From positions 1 to 26,541 of the forward strand of contig WBXE01000008.1 of NCBI GenBank assembly GCA_008932955.1: 26,541 nt of DNA. Reading direction: 5' to 3'. Position numbers and translations under genes: made by a program. Below, in pieces: positions 15,800 through 23,257 of the stretch; within the stretch, counting starts at the first letter, position 1, and every line of letters starts with the position of its first letter. Below the pieces are notes generated by a model. It ran no database searches, was not told the origin of the DNA, and was given only the letters and a program-made list of their open reading frames with translations. The stretch comes from Verrucomicrobiota bacterium. GTDB taxonomy: Bacteria; Verrucomicrobiota; Verrucomicrobiia; Verrucomicrobiales; Akkermansiaceae.

Positions 15800-16669
15800 A
15801 TGTCCCCCATCGACAAAGCCAAGTCCCTCATCGAAGCGCTGCCCTATCTACAGGCATTCCGCGGCAAGACGTTTTTGATCAAACTGGGCGGCGCAGCCAT
15901 GGAAGATCCCGCGCTCGTCGCCATGGTCATGCGCGATATCGTGTTCTTGGAAGTCGCCGGCATCAATCCCATCGTCGTTCACGGCGGCGGCAAAGCCATC
16001 ACTGCGGCGATGGCCGCGGCGGGCTTGGAGGCGCGCTTTATCAGCGGCTTCCGCGTCACCACCAATGAGGCGATCGCCATTGTCGCCCGGGTCTTGTCCG
16101 AGGAGATCAATCCGGGCCTAGTGCAGATGATCCGCACTGTTGGCGGCAAGGCGCTTGGCATTGCTGGTAACGAGGTGTTCCTCGGCGAGAAAACCCGCGC
16201 TACCGACGCCCATGGCCAGCAAGTCGATTTGGGCCACGTCGGCGAGGTCGTCGGCTGTCGCCTCGCCCACTTGGATGCGGCACTCGCCGCCGGTATCTTG
16301 CCGGTCATTTCGCCGCTGGCAGCCGAATTGACCAGCGGCCTGCCGCTCAACATCAACGCCGACCTAGCGGCTGCCGCACTCGCCAAAGAATTGCGTGTGG
16401 CCAAACTGGTCTATCTATCCGACGTGCCGGGGCTGCTGGCCGATCCCGCCGATGCCGCGTCGCTGATCCGCTCAGTCACCTGTGCCCAAGCCGCCGCGTT
16501 GCTGGCCGATGGCACCATCTCCGGCGGCATGATCCCAAAAATCCGCAGCGCCGTCGATGCTCTCGAAGCCGGCGTGCGCAAGGTCCATTTCATCGATGGC
16601 CGCCAGCCCCACGCCTTGCTCTTGGAAATTTTTACCGACGGCGGCATCGGCACCGAGGTGGTGCGGTAA
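15800..16669 (+). CDS. argB: Acetylglutamate kinase
   Basis: This enzyme phosphorylates N-acetylglutamate with ATP, the second step of arginine biosynthesis by the acetylated route. The 289 residues show the amino-acid-kinase fold: KLGG at 28-31, HGGGK at 61-65 with its glycine loop, NINADLAA at 184-191, SDVPGLL at 207-213, GGMIPK at 242-247 and GIGTEV near the end. The N-terminal helix before KLGG (IDKAKSLIEALPYLQAFRGK) is the extension typical of arginine-sensitive, hexameric enzymes, so feedback control by arginine is likely but inferred. The ATG at 15800 is chosen over the longer open frame to 15596 because the upstream part overlaps the preceding gene. No other arg genes are nearby. Confidence 0.97.
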   Translation: MSPIDKAKSLIEALPYLQAFRGKTFLIKLGGAAMEDPALVAMVMRDIVFLEVAGINPIVVHGGGKAITAAMAAAGLEARFISGFRVTTNEAIAIVARVLSEEINPGLVQMIRTVGGKALGIAGNEVFLGEKTRATDAHGQQVDLGHVGEVVGCRLAHLDAALAAGILPVISPLAAELTSGLPLNINADLAAAALAKELRVAKLVYLSDVPGLLADPADAASLIRSVTCAQAAALLADGTISGGMIPKIRSAVDALEAGVRKVHFIDGRQPHALLLEIFTDGGIGTEVVR

Positions 16670-16683
16670 CAAACCGAGCGCTC

Positions 16684-16729
16684 CGTTAGGACATTCTGAT
16701 GTCCGATCGGACATCAGAATGTCCTAACG
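16684..16729. repeat. Perfect 46-bp palindrome with nested hairpins
   Basis: The arms are exactly complementary over 23 bp each, centred on CGATCG. Each arm also has its own hairpin, GGACAT-TCTG-ATGTCC and its inverse, preceded outward by GTTAG/CTAAC. The palindrome starts 14 bp after the argB stop. On the plus strand it is followed by AAAAA rather than a T-tract, so it is not a classical intrinsic terminator for argB, although the hairpin could still slow polymerase or protect the mRNA end. Confidence 0.9.
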
Positions 16730-16788
16730 AAAAACCCCCCCGCTGCCCCTAACTTGACGCGCATGCCCGCCAGGGGAACGCGGGGGGG
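16730..16788 (-). terminator. Intrinsic terminator of tlyA
   Basis: On the minus strand, immediately after the tlyA stop, a long GC stem forms between 16780-16788 and 16735-16743. An inner CCCCT/AGGGG stem (16746-16750 with 16772-16776) extends it, and TTTTT (16734-16730) follows. This is a complete intrinsic terminator arrangement reading leftward. Confidence 0.7.
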
Positions 16789-16789
16789 G

Positions 16790-17542
16790 CTAGCCGAGCC
16801 ACGCCAGAAACTCCTGGTTGCCATCGGTGCCGGTGATCGGCGAGGCTATCAGCCCGCGCCATTCGCGGCCGAGATCCCCGGTGACAAAGCCGCGGATCTT
16901 GTCAATTGCCTGCTGGTGGAGAGCAGCATCCCTGACAATGCCGCCCTTGCCCACATCCTCGCGCCGCAACTCGAACTGCGGCTTGATCAGGCACACCACT
17001 CCACCGCCTGCGTCCAACACCGAGAAGACCGCCGGCAACACTTTGGTCAGCGAGATGAACGACAGGTCCATCACCGCGAGCCGCACGCTCTCCCCAAGGT
17101 CAGCCACCACCATCTGGCGCGCGTTGAATTGCTCCCTGACAACGACCCGCGGGTCATTGCGCAGTTTCCATACCAACTGGTTGGTTCCAACATCCACGGC
17201 GTGGACGCGCAAGGCGCCGCGCTGCAACAAGCAATCGGTGAATCCGCCGGTGGAGGCCCCCACGTCGAGGCACACCCAGCCGTGGGGGTCGATGGCGAAG
17301 GCGTCGAGCGCGCCCTCGAGTTTGAGTCCGCCGCGGCCGACAAAGCGCGGCTTGGTTTTCACGGTGAGGGGCGCGTCGAGGGCGAGTTTGGTGCTGGGCT
17401 TGTCGATGAGCCGGTCGCCGCTACGCACTTCGCCGGCGAGGATGAGCCGCTTGGCCTGCTCGCGCGACTCACACAAGCCCCTGGCAGTGAGCAGGGCATC
17501 GGCGCGGTCGGTTTTTGGTTTACTGGAATTAGGGGTTGGCAT
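16790..17542 (-). CDS. tlyA: TlyA family rRNA 2'-O-methyltransferase
   Basis: This 250-residue S4-domain plus FtsJ-fold methyltransferase (TlyA) modifies 16S and/or 23S rRNA ribose 2'-OH groups. In some bacteria it is described as a hemolysin. The S4 region is at 13-60 (ADALLTARGLCESREQAKRLI). GRGGLKLEGAL at 69-79 precedes the SAM-binding DVGASTGGFTDCLL at 93-106. DLSFISL (159-165) and KPQFE (187-191) carry catalytic residues. The frame continues upstream to 17698, but that part runs through an interspersed repeat, and the ATG at 17542 gives the usual length. The terminator lies directly after the stop. Confidence 0.94.
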   Translation of the reverse strand: MPTPNSSKPKTDRADALLTARGLCESREQAKRLILAGEVRSGDRLIDKPSTKLALDAPLTVKTKPRFVGRGGLKLEGALDAFAIDPHGWVCLDVGASTGGFTDCLLQRGALRVHAVDVGTNQLVWKLRNDPRVVVREQFNARQMVVADLGESVRLAVMDLSFISLTKVLPAVFSVLDAGGGVVCLIKPQFELRREDVGKGGIVRDAALHQQAIDKIRGFVTGDLGREWRGLIASPITGTDGNQEFLAWLG

Positions 17543-17563
17543 GGTGGCTTGGAGCTTCTCTGG

Positions 17564-17732
17564 ACCGCAGATTTGACGGATTTGACGGATTAATCTAGAA
17601 CGAAAAATGAACCGCGGATGGACGCAGATGGACGCTGATTTCAAGAGGTTGGAGCGGAATGAGCAACGAACCCTGTAGTTGAGACCGGCAATGGACACAC
17701 CTCATGGATCATCTGCGTCGATCTGCGTTTCC
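17564..17732. repeat. Interspersed CGCAGATGGACGCAGAT-type repeats
   Basis: The segment holds GATTTGACG twice in tandem (17570-17587), then CCGCGGATGGACGCAGATGG (17612-17631). It ends with inverted text ATCTGCGTCGATCTGCGT at about 17710-17728. These CGCAGAT/ATCTGCG units form an imperfect inverted pair between the LOG gene and tlyA. No gene is seen in 17543-17766. Confidence 0.6.
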
Positions 17733-17766
17733 ATTTTACTCTTTAGGTTAAGCACACACGCGGCAT

Positions 17767-18888
17767 CTAACACTCCACGACCCGCGCGAGGTTCACCGCA
17801 TCGATGAGTTGGCGCAACCGGCCGTAGTTGCGGCGCTGATGGCGGAATACCAGCCGCGGCAAGGTGGCCATCTCCGGCTCGTCGGCCTCTTCTTCCAGCG
17901 CAGCGCGCTGGGTCATGCCGCCGGACTTGAGCAAATCGGCGAATTGCTCCTGCAAGCGTGCGGGCTCAGCATCGGCCAGCGCGGTGGTGAGGCGCATCAC
18001 CAGTTGGTCGCCGACGTAGCGATAGGAATGGAACACCCGGTAGAAACCGGTGATTTCGGCGACCGCCTCCTCGATATCATCGGTGACCTTGAACAGGCAT
18101 AGATCGGATTCGGAGATAAGACCGAGGCGCAGCAGGTGTTCGCGGACGAATTGTGCCCAGAATTTCCAGTACGTGCCGCCCTTGGCATCGACCAGCACGA
18201 TCGGATGGAGAGTGGACTTGCCGGTTTGAATCAGGGTGAGCGACTCAAACACCTCGTCCATCGTGCCAAAACCGCCGGGAAAGCCGACCAAGGCATCGCT
18301 TTCCTTCACAAAGCTGAGTTTGCGGGTGAAAAAATAGTGGAAGGCCAGCAGTTTATCGTCGCCGGCGATGAATTCGTTGGGAACGGCCTCAAACGGCAGC
18401 AGAATGTTCAGTCCAAAGCTTTCGGCACGGCCGGCACCTTCGTTGCCGGCGGCCATGATGCCGGGTCCGGCCCCGGTGATGGTCATAAATCCCACTTCGC
18501 GCATGCGCCGGGCGAAGGCGACTGCGGCCTTGTATTCCGGTTCGTCCGGGTGGGTGCGGGCGGACCCGAACACCGACACCTTGCGGACATTGCGCCAGGG
18601 TTTGAAGACCTCCTCCGCGCGGCGCATCTCCTTGAGTACGCGGTTGAATAGCTTAAAGGTGCCCGGCGTAATATCCATCCGCGCGCTGCGCACCCCGGTG
18701 ATCATCATCTCCACCAACAACTCCGGATTGCACACCCCCGGAATGCTCGCGACGAGCTCCTCGATGCGTTGGTCCAAAGCAGCATTGCCGGTGGATCCGG
18801 CAAACGAACGCCGCCGCCCCGGCCGCGCCAGCCCAGCGGTAAAATCGCGCTCCATCGGCACAACGGCATGGCCCAGCAGTTTAGACAT
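17767..18888 (-). CDS. LOG family protein (nucleotide phosphoribohydrolase-like)
   Basis: The 373-residue cytoplasmic protein has the LOG Rossmann fold. The nucleotide-binding part begins VFGSARTH (107-113) and TGAGPGIMAAGNEGA (138-152). The hallmark PGGFGTMDE is at 204-212, with Glu212 as the expected catalytic residue. LOG enzymes cleave the N-glycosidic bond of nucleoside monophosphates, and members are often misnamed lysine decarboxylases. This is the longer subtype with an extra N-terminal helical part of about 100 residues and a C-terminal tail, so its substrate may differ from cytokinin precursors. It is transcribed leftward before tlyA across a 224-bp repeat-filled gap, and diverges from the glycosidase gene. 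Confidence 0.85.
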   Translation of the reverse strand: MSKLLGHAVVPMERDFTAGLARPGRRRSFAGSTGNAALDQRIEELVASIPGVCNPELLVEMMITGVRSARMDITPGTFKLFNRVLKEMRRAEEVFKPWRNVRKVSVFGSARTHPDEPEYKAAVAFARRMREVGFMTITGAGPGIMAAGNEGAGRAESFGLNILLPFEAVPNEFIAGDDKLLAFHYFFTRKLSFVKESDALVGFPGGFGTMDEVFESLTLIQTGKSTLHPIVLVDAKGGTYWKFWAQFVREHLLRLGLISESDLCLFKVTDDIEEAVAEITGFYRVFHSYRYVGDQLVMRLTTALADAEPARLQEQFADLLKSGGMTQRAALEEEADEPEMATLPRLVFRHQRRNYGRLRQLIDAVNLARVVEC

Positions 18889-18983
18889 GGCCGCAGTGTG
18901 GGCGGCACAGCAGCAGATTTCAAGTTCAATGGCAGTGATATGGTGGCGGCCCGAGCTCTGATCTTTTTTCTGCTTCTTTTGTC

Positions 18984-19011
18984 TTGACTCGCACTCCCGA
19001 GCCGCTTTAAT
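18984..19011 (+). promoter_or_regulatory. Probable sigma-70 promoter for the glycosidase-like gene
   Basis: TTGACT (18984-18989) and TTTAAT (19006-19011) are separated by 16 bp and lie about 60 bp before the ATG at 19073. Both boxes match the consensus at five of six positions. This is a sequence match only. Confidence 0.5.
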
Positions 19012-19072
19012 GGCCCTGTAATGGAGCAGCGGGAGTGCCTACACTGTCCCTATTTGGAAAAAAGAACAGACT

Positions 19073-20107
19073 ATGAAATTGAATACTTATCTCGGAATTA
19101 CGATGGCATTCATGACTTGTGCGACCCTCGCACAAGAAATAAAGTATGCTGACGGACGCCCCGTCGCAGCCCTGCGCATGGAGGCGAAGGATCAGGGCGT
19201 CGTGCTCAAACACGGTGACGGACCGGACCAGTGCGACATCCTGGGAGCCCGCGAGGCATTGATCTTCGAAGAAAAAGGGGTCTATCACCTTTTCTATGAT
19301 GGTGCCGGACCCAAAGGCTGGCTGGCGTGCCTGGCCACCAGCAAGGATCTCAAGGCATGGCAGAAGAAGGGGCCCATGCTTGATTTCGGCAAGCCGGGAG
19401 AGTCTGACTCTGCCTCAGCTTCTTCGCCATGGGTCTATTACGACGGCAGGGAGTGGCACATGTACTACTTGGGAACGCCAAACGTATCCGGGGCTCCGGA
19501 CTTAATCCCCTCGTTTCCGTATTTAACTCTGAAGGCCAAGAGCCAGTCCTTGGCCGGACCGTGGGTCAAGCAACCCGACGTGATCCCGTTCCGGACAAAG
19601 CCGGGAACCTATTATGCGGACACGGCTAGCCCGGGGCACATCGTGAAGCAGGGCAGGGAATACCTGATGTTCTTTAGCGCCTCGATGAAGCGCACGCTCG
19701 GTATCGCCCGCACCAAGAACCTCAACGGCTCATGGGCGATTGATGCGCAACCGATCGTCCCGCCGGAGGAACAGATTGAGAATTCTTCGCTCTACTTTGA
19801 ACCGGCCAACCAGACGTGGTTTCTTTTCACCAACCACATCGGGCTAGCTGGCGGAGAATATACCGACGCAGTCTGGGTGTATTGGTCCAAGGACTTGAAC
19901 ACCTGGGAAGCGAAGAACAAAGCTGTGGTGCTGGATGGAAAGAACTGCACATGGTCGAAAAAGTGCATCGGCATGCCATCGGTCATCGTTGTCGGCAAGC
20001 GTCTGGCCATTTTCTATGATGCCCCCGGCGGCGATAGTACAAGCCATATGCGGCGCGATATTGGGCTGGCGTGGCTGGAGCTGCCGCTGTCGCCGCCCAA
20101 ACCATGA
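19073..20107 (+). CDS. Secreted beta-propeller glycosidase-like protein (GH43/GH32 type)
   Basis: This encodes a 344-residue exported protein with a signal peptide (1-20, ending near TLAQ). The rest shows the repeated blade pattern of five-bladed propeller glycosidases: a YHLFYDGA block, ATSKDLKAWQKKGPML, SPWVYYDGREWHMYYLG, then GREYLMFFSA, QTWFLFTNHIG and YWSKDLNTWE. The D/E carboxylates that would be catalytic cannot be fixed by eye; candidates lie in QCDILGAREAL (53-63) and YYADTASPGH (about 180). Relatives act on plant or algal polysaccharides, but the substrate is unknown here. The base composition looks more AT-rich than its neighbours, and the gene stands alone with its own promoter, which hints at later acquisition. 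Confidence 0.75.
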   Translation: MKLNTYLGITMAFMTCATLAQEIKYADGRPVAALRMEAKDQGVVLKHGDGPDQCDILGAREALIFEEKGVYHLFYDGAGPKGWLACLATSKDLKAWQKKGPMLDFGKPGESDSASASSPWVYYDGREWHMYYLGTPNVSGAPDLIPSFPYLTLKAKSQSLAGPWVKQPDVIPFRTKPGTYYADTASPGHIVKQGREYLMFFSASMKRTLGIARTKNLNGSWAIDAQPIVPPEEQIENSSLYFEPANQTWFLFTNHIGLAGGEYTDAVWVYWSKDLNTWEAKNKAVVLDGKNCTWSKKCIGMPSVIVVGKRLAIFYDAPGGDSTSHMRRDIGLAWLELPLSPPKP

Positions 20108-20176
20108 TCATAAGATGCCGGACCGCGGGGCGACTCTGGCGAAGGGTTATGTTGTTCCTGAGCCCGGCATACGGGA

Positions 20177-21067
20177 TTATGCCCGCGGATGCGCGCTGTC
20201 GTAAGCGGTTTTGAGGCGCTCCTGGGTGACGTGGGTGTAGATTTGGGTGGTGGAGAGCGAGGCGTGGCCAAGCAGCGCTTGGACGCTGCGGAGGTCCGCT
20301 CCGGCATCAAGCAAATGGGTGGCAAAACTGTGGCGCAGCTTGTGCGGGCTGATGCCAAAAGGAATGCTGCTGTGCTTGAGGTGTTTCTTGAGCAATTGAT
20401 CCACCGCCTGCTGGGTGATGCGTCGGCGCAGCTTGCTCAAAAATAGCGGGCCCGAGGTGACGACGGCCGCCTGCCGGTAGCGCTGGATTGCCGCGAGAGC
20501 GGGACCGCCGACGGGCACGATGCGCTCCTTGGCCCCTTTGCCGAAAACGCGGACCGATTCGCCGATGAAATCGACGTCTTTGACGTCCAGGGCGAGCAAT
20601 TCGGCGATACGCAAGCCGCAGGAATAAAACAGTTCGAGGATGGCGGCATCGCGCAGTGGCAACCACGCCAGGGTTTTCTTGTCCAACGCTTGGTGAAGCG
20701 GAATGGCCAGCAGCTCGTCGATTTGCGCCAAACTCAGAATCACCGGCAAGCCGCGCGCGGCTTTGGGCAGCAACACCCCGGCCACCGGACTGCACGCCAA
20801 CCCGCGGCGCAGCACCAGAAATTTGTAAAACGAACGCAGCGCCGCAAAGCGCAGCCGAATGGTCGAGCGCTTGAGCCCTTGTTTCATCAGCGCAAACAGG
20901 TAATCGCGGAACTCGTCGCCCGTAGCGTCCCGCCAGTCGCTGAAACCCTCGCCCCGCCAGTGGCGATAGGCCGCGAGCGCCTCCCGGTAATTGATCAGCG
21001 TCCGTGGCGAGGCACTCCTCTCCGTGCCTTGGAAATCCAAAAATGCTGTTTCCTGCACGTCGTTCAC
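20177..21067 (-). CDS. xerC: Tyrosine recombinase XerC/XerD
   Basis: The 296-residue tyrosine recombinase resolves chromosome dimers at dif. The catalytic set is complete: Arg153 (CGLRIAE), Lys177 (FGKGAKER), His242 and Arg245 (HKLRHSFATH), His268 (LLGHASLSTTQ) and Tyr277 (IYTHV). The N-terminal SAM-like core-binding domain (about 1-90) is present. Length and compactness fit the housekeeping XerC/D type, not a phage integrase, and no att site or phage genes flank it. XerC and XerD cannot be told apart here. It lies downstream of thiL, separated by the second BIME-like element. Confidence 0.9.
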   Translation of the reverse strand: MNDVQETAFLDFQGTERSASPRTLINYREALAAYRHWRGEGFSDWRDATGDEFRDYLFALMKQGLKRSTIRLRFAALRSFYKFLVLRRGLACSPVAGVLLPKAARGLPVILSLAQIDELLAIPLHQALDKKTLAWLPLRDAAILELFYSCGLRIAELLALDVKDVDFIGESVRVFGKGAKERIVPVGGPALAAIQRYRQAAVVTSGPLFLSKLRRRITQQAVDQLLKKHLKHSSIPFGISPHKLRHSFATHLLDAGADLRSVQALLGHASLSTTQIYTHVTQERLKTAYDSAHPRA

Positions 21068-21158
21068 GCAGTAAGATTATCAGGCTTGGTTTACTTTGCC
21101 AAGCCTGTGGCCCAGGTAAACAGGGTTTTTCAATTTCTGAAATCTTCGATGCATGATG

Positions 21159-21303
21159 CCGAGTAACTTGCTCCGGTGCGACGCGTTAGGGAGCAACGAC
21201 TTTATTGTCGTCGTGCGGAAGGACCGGCCATGAAAGAGAGCCTTCGGCGCTTACTCATGGTCCGCCCTTCCGCTACCACCACAAGAATGTGGTGGCTCCT
21301 TAG
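21159..21303 (+). repeat. BIME-like structured element, copy 2
   Basis: Second copy of the element at 3872-4017. The outer palindrome runs from 21187 to 21302 (TAGGGAGC / GCTCCTTA, one G-T wobble). The left hairpin is ACGAC-TTTATT-GTCGT and the right hairpin is CCACCACA-AGAA-TGTGGTGG. The apex reads GCC-TTC-GGC (21240-21248) where copy 1 has GTC-TTC-GAC, a compensatory T-A to C-G change. TTGCTCC (21168-21174) can also pair with GGAGCAA (21190-21196) in this copy only. The right end contributes the TAA stop of thiL. Confidence 0.85.
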
Positions 21304-22208
21304 GCCGAGCCCGCTGAAAAATGCTCCCAACCGCCGTCCAGCGCTTCGCCAGCCCCCGCCTCCACCAGGCGCCCGATGCGCGTGAGCGCCAAATCCGGAA
21401 ACACCTCGCCCCAAGCCGCCAACAACCCAGCCACCCGCTCGTCCTCCACCGCCAGCAGCATCTCAAAATCCTCGCCGTCACCCAGCGCCTGCTCCACCGT
21501 ACAGCCCGCCGTCACCGGCAACGCGCCCCGCTCCACTACCAACCCACAGCCCGACGCCGCCGCCAAGCGCGGCAAATCCCGCGCCAAGCCATCCGACAAA
21601 TCCATCATCGCCGATGGCTTGAAGTTGGATACCAACCAATCGGTTTCTTTCAAGCGTGGGGTGAAGGTGAGGTGTTTGGTGAGGCGTGAGCCGCCGAGGG
21701 AGCCGGTGACGAGGAGGGAGTGGCCGGGTTGGGCGGTGGAGCGGAGGGTGAGGTGGTGGCGGAGGACTGAGCCGGTGGCGGCGATAGAGATGACGGCGGC
21801 GGAGTGTTGTGGGACGCTGGAGGTTTCGCCGCCGGCGAGGGTGCCGCCGAAGCGGCGCAGGCAATCACCGATGCCGCGGTAGAGGTCTTCAACCCAAGCC
21901 ACCGGAGTTTGAGGTGGCAAGGCGAGGGTAACGAGGAAATGTTGCGGGTGGCCGCCCATCGCAGCAAAGTCGGAGACGACCCTAGCGCAGGCCTTCCAAC
22001 CGACCGAGCGGGGCGCGGCGGCGGAGAGGAAATGAATGTGCTCGACGAGCGCGTCGGTTTTGAGCAAGAGCAGGCTGGGATGGTCGGGGCCCGGATCAAT
22101 CACCGCACAATCGTCGCCGGGGCCGGCGGCCGGGGCAGGATCGAGCGGGACGAGGCGGACGAGGCGCTGGATGAGTGCGTCTTCACCGATGTCAGAGAGG
22201 TAGTTCAC
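21300..22208 (-). CDS. thiL: Thiamine-monophosphate kinase
   Basis: This enzyme phosphorylates thiamine monophosphate to thiamine pyrophosphate with ATP, the last step of the pathway. The 302 residues carry all the ThiL/PurM-fold motifs: GPGDDCAVI (29-37), KTDALVE (50-56), VVSDFAAMGG (77-86), GGTLAGGETS (121-130), MDLSDGLARDL (202-212) and GDGEDFEML (243-251). The start is GTG at 22208. It overlaps the TGA of the upstream protease gene as GTGA, which suggests translational coupling and excludes the longer frame to 22304. The TAA stop lies at the edge of the BIME-like element. Confidence 0.96.
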   Translation of the reverse strand: MNYLSDIGEDALIQRLVRLVPLDPAPAAGPGDDCAVIDPGPDHPSLLLLKTDALVEHIHFLSAAAPRSVGWKACARVVSDFAAMGGHPQHFLVTLALPPQTPVAWVEDLYRGIGDCLRRFGGTLAGGETSSVPQHSAAVISIAATGSVLRHHLTLRSTAQPGHSLLVTGSLGGSRLTKHLTFTPRLKETDWLVSNFKPSAMMDLSDGLARDLPRLAAASGCGLVVERGALPVTAGCTVEQALGDGEDFEMLLAVEDERVAGLLAAWGEVFPDLALTRIGRLVEAGAGEALDGGWEHFSAGSA

Positions 22209-23083
22209 GGGCCGGGATCTATCGGGAAATCGTAGATACGGGCGAGGACCTGAATCACGACGGTGGCGGTGTTGAAGCAGAAGTGCATGGCGATGGGAGC
22301 CCACAGCGAGCCAGTCAACTCGTAGGCGAGCACCAGCAGGCAGCCGAAATAGAATAAGGGCAGCAGCGGGGCCAAGCTATTGTGAGCGGCGGCGAACACC
22401 AGTGCGGAACCAGCGCCTGCCACCCACGGACCGGCGAATTTTTTAGCGGCAGAATACAAATAACCGCGGAAGACGATTTCCTCGCACAGCGGCGCTGCGA
22501 ACATGGCGGCCACCGCCATCAAGCCGAGGGTCAGCGGGTCGTGATTGTTTTGCAGTAATTTCACGCTGTCCTGCATCGGCTCGACGCCCAGTGACTTCAT
22601 CCAGGTGAGGTAACCCGTGGCTGCCAAGACCCCGCTCAGCAGCCACATAGCCGCCACTCCGACCGGGGCAATCAGCAGCCCCCATCGCCATCCGGGCCAG
22701 CGCAAGCCCAGCCAGGCCACCGGTTGGATCCGCCACCCCATCACCACGACGGTCATGCCAGCGAGAAGCACTTGAAACAGGATCGTCTGGAGCAAGCCGT
22801 TGACAGTGATGGGCATCTCCACTTTGGAGGCCGCCATGCGGGCGCTGCCGATACTGAGCATGTAGAATGTCAGGAAAAGCAAACCCATCCACAGCAGATC
22901 AACTTTGAGATATGGCCAGACCGGCACGCGGCCCGCAGGCACGGGCGGCGCTTCGGTGGTCGGGCGACGAGCCGCGACCCGCGCTTTAACGCCGGCAACC
23001 AGCGCGAAAACCCCCAAGGCACCAAAGAAGCAAACTTGCAGGGTGATGACAGTCGGGTTAGGCATGGGCGGCACGGCTGCCAT
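22205..23083 (-). CDS. CPBP family intramembrane metalloprotease
   Basis: This 292-residue polytopic membrane protein of the CPBP (CAAX protease and bacteriocin-processing, ABI) family has about eight hydrophobic segments. The metalloprotease motifs are EEIVFR (Glu201, Glu202, Arg206), FAAAHNS with His234, and HFCFN (His267, Asn271). Members cut within membranes, process prenylated proteins or bacteriocins, or protect against them; the target here is unknown. Three in-frame starts are possible (23116, 23083 and 23065); none has a Shine-Dalgarno site, so 23083 is provisional. The gene is the first of the unit with thiL (overlap GTGA) and diverges from the kinase gene. Confidence 0.85.
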   Translation of the reverse strand: MAAVPPMPNPTVITLQVCFFGALGVFALVAGVKARVAARRPTTEAPPVPAGRVPVWPYLKVDLLWMGLLFLTFYMLSIGSARMAASKVEMPITVNGLLQTILFQVLLAGMTVVVMGWRIQPVAWLGLRWPGWRWGLLIAPVGVAAMWLLSGVLAATGYLTWMKSLGVEPMQDSVKLLQNNHDPLTLGLMAVAAMFAAPLCEEIVFRGYLYSAAKKFAGPWVAGAGSALVFAAAHNSLAPLLPLFYFGCLLVLAYELTGSLWAPIAMHFCFNTATVVIQVLARIYDFPIDPGP

Positions 23084-23257
23084 GCTAGGGGGAATCGGCG
23101 CGAGAAACCACCGCATTCTGGCAATTCCTGCCAAAAATTCCGCTGGGGACCAGCAATGACCGCCATGGCATCGCTGCATTCCCCTGATTTTCAGCTGGAA
23201 TTTCGCTTCGCACTGGAAATGTGGGATGCTACGTTGCGTCCAGCCAACCGCCCAAGC

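Noticed and set aside
20177..21067. Phage or integron integrase instead of XerC/D
   Set aside because: Length, layout and housekeeping neighbours fit XerC/D; no att site, excisionase or phage gene is nearby.
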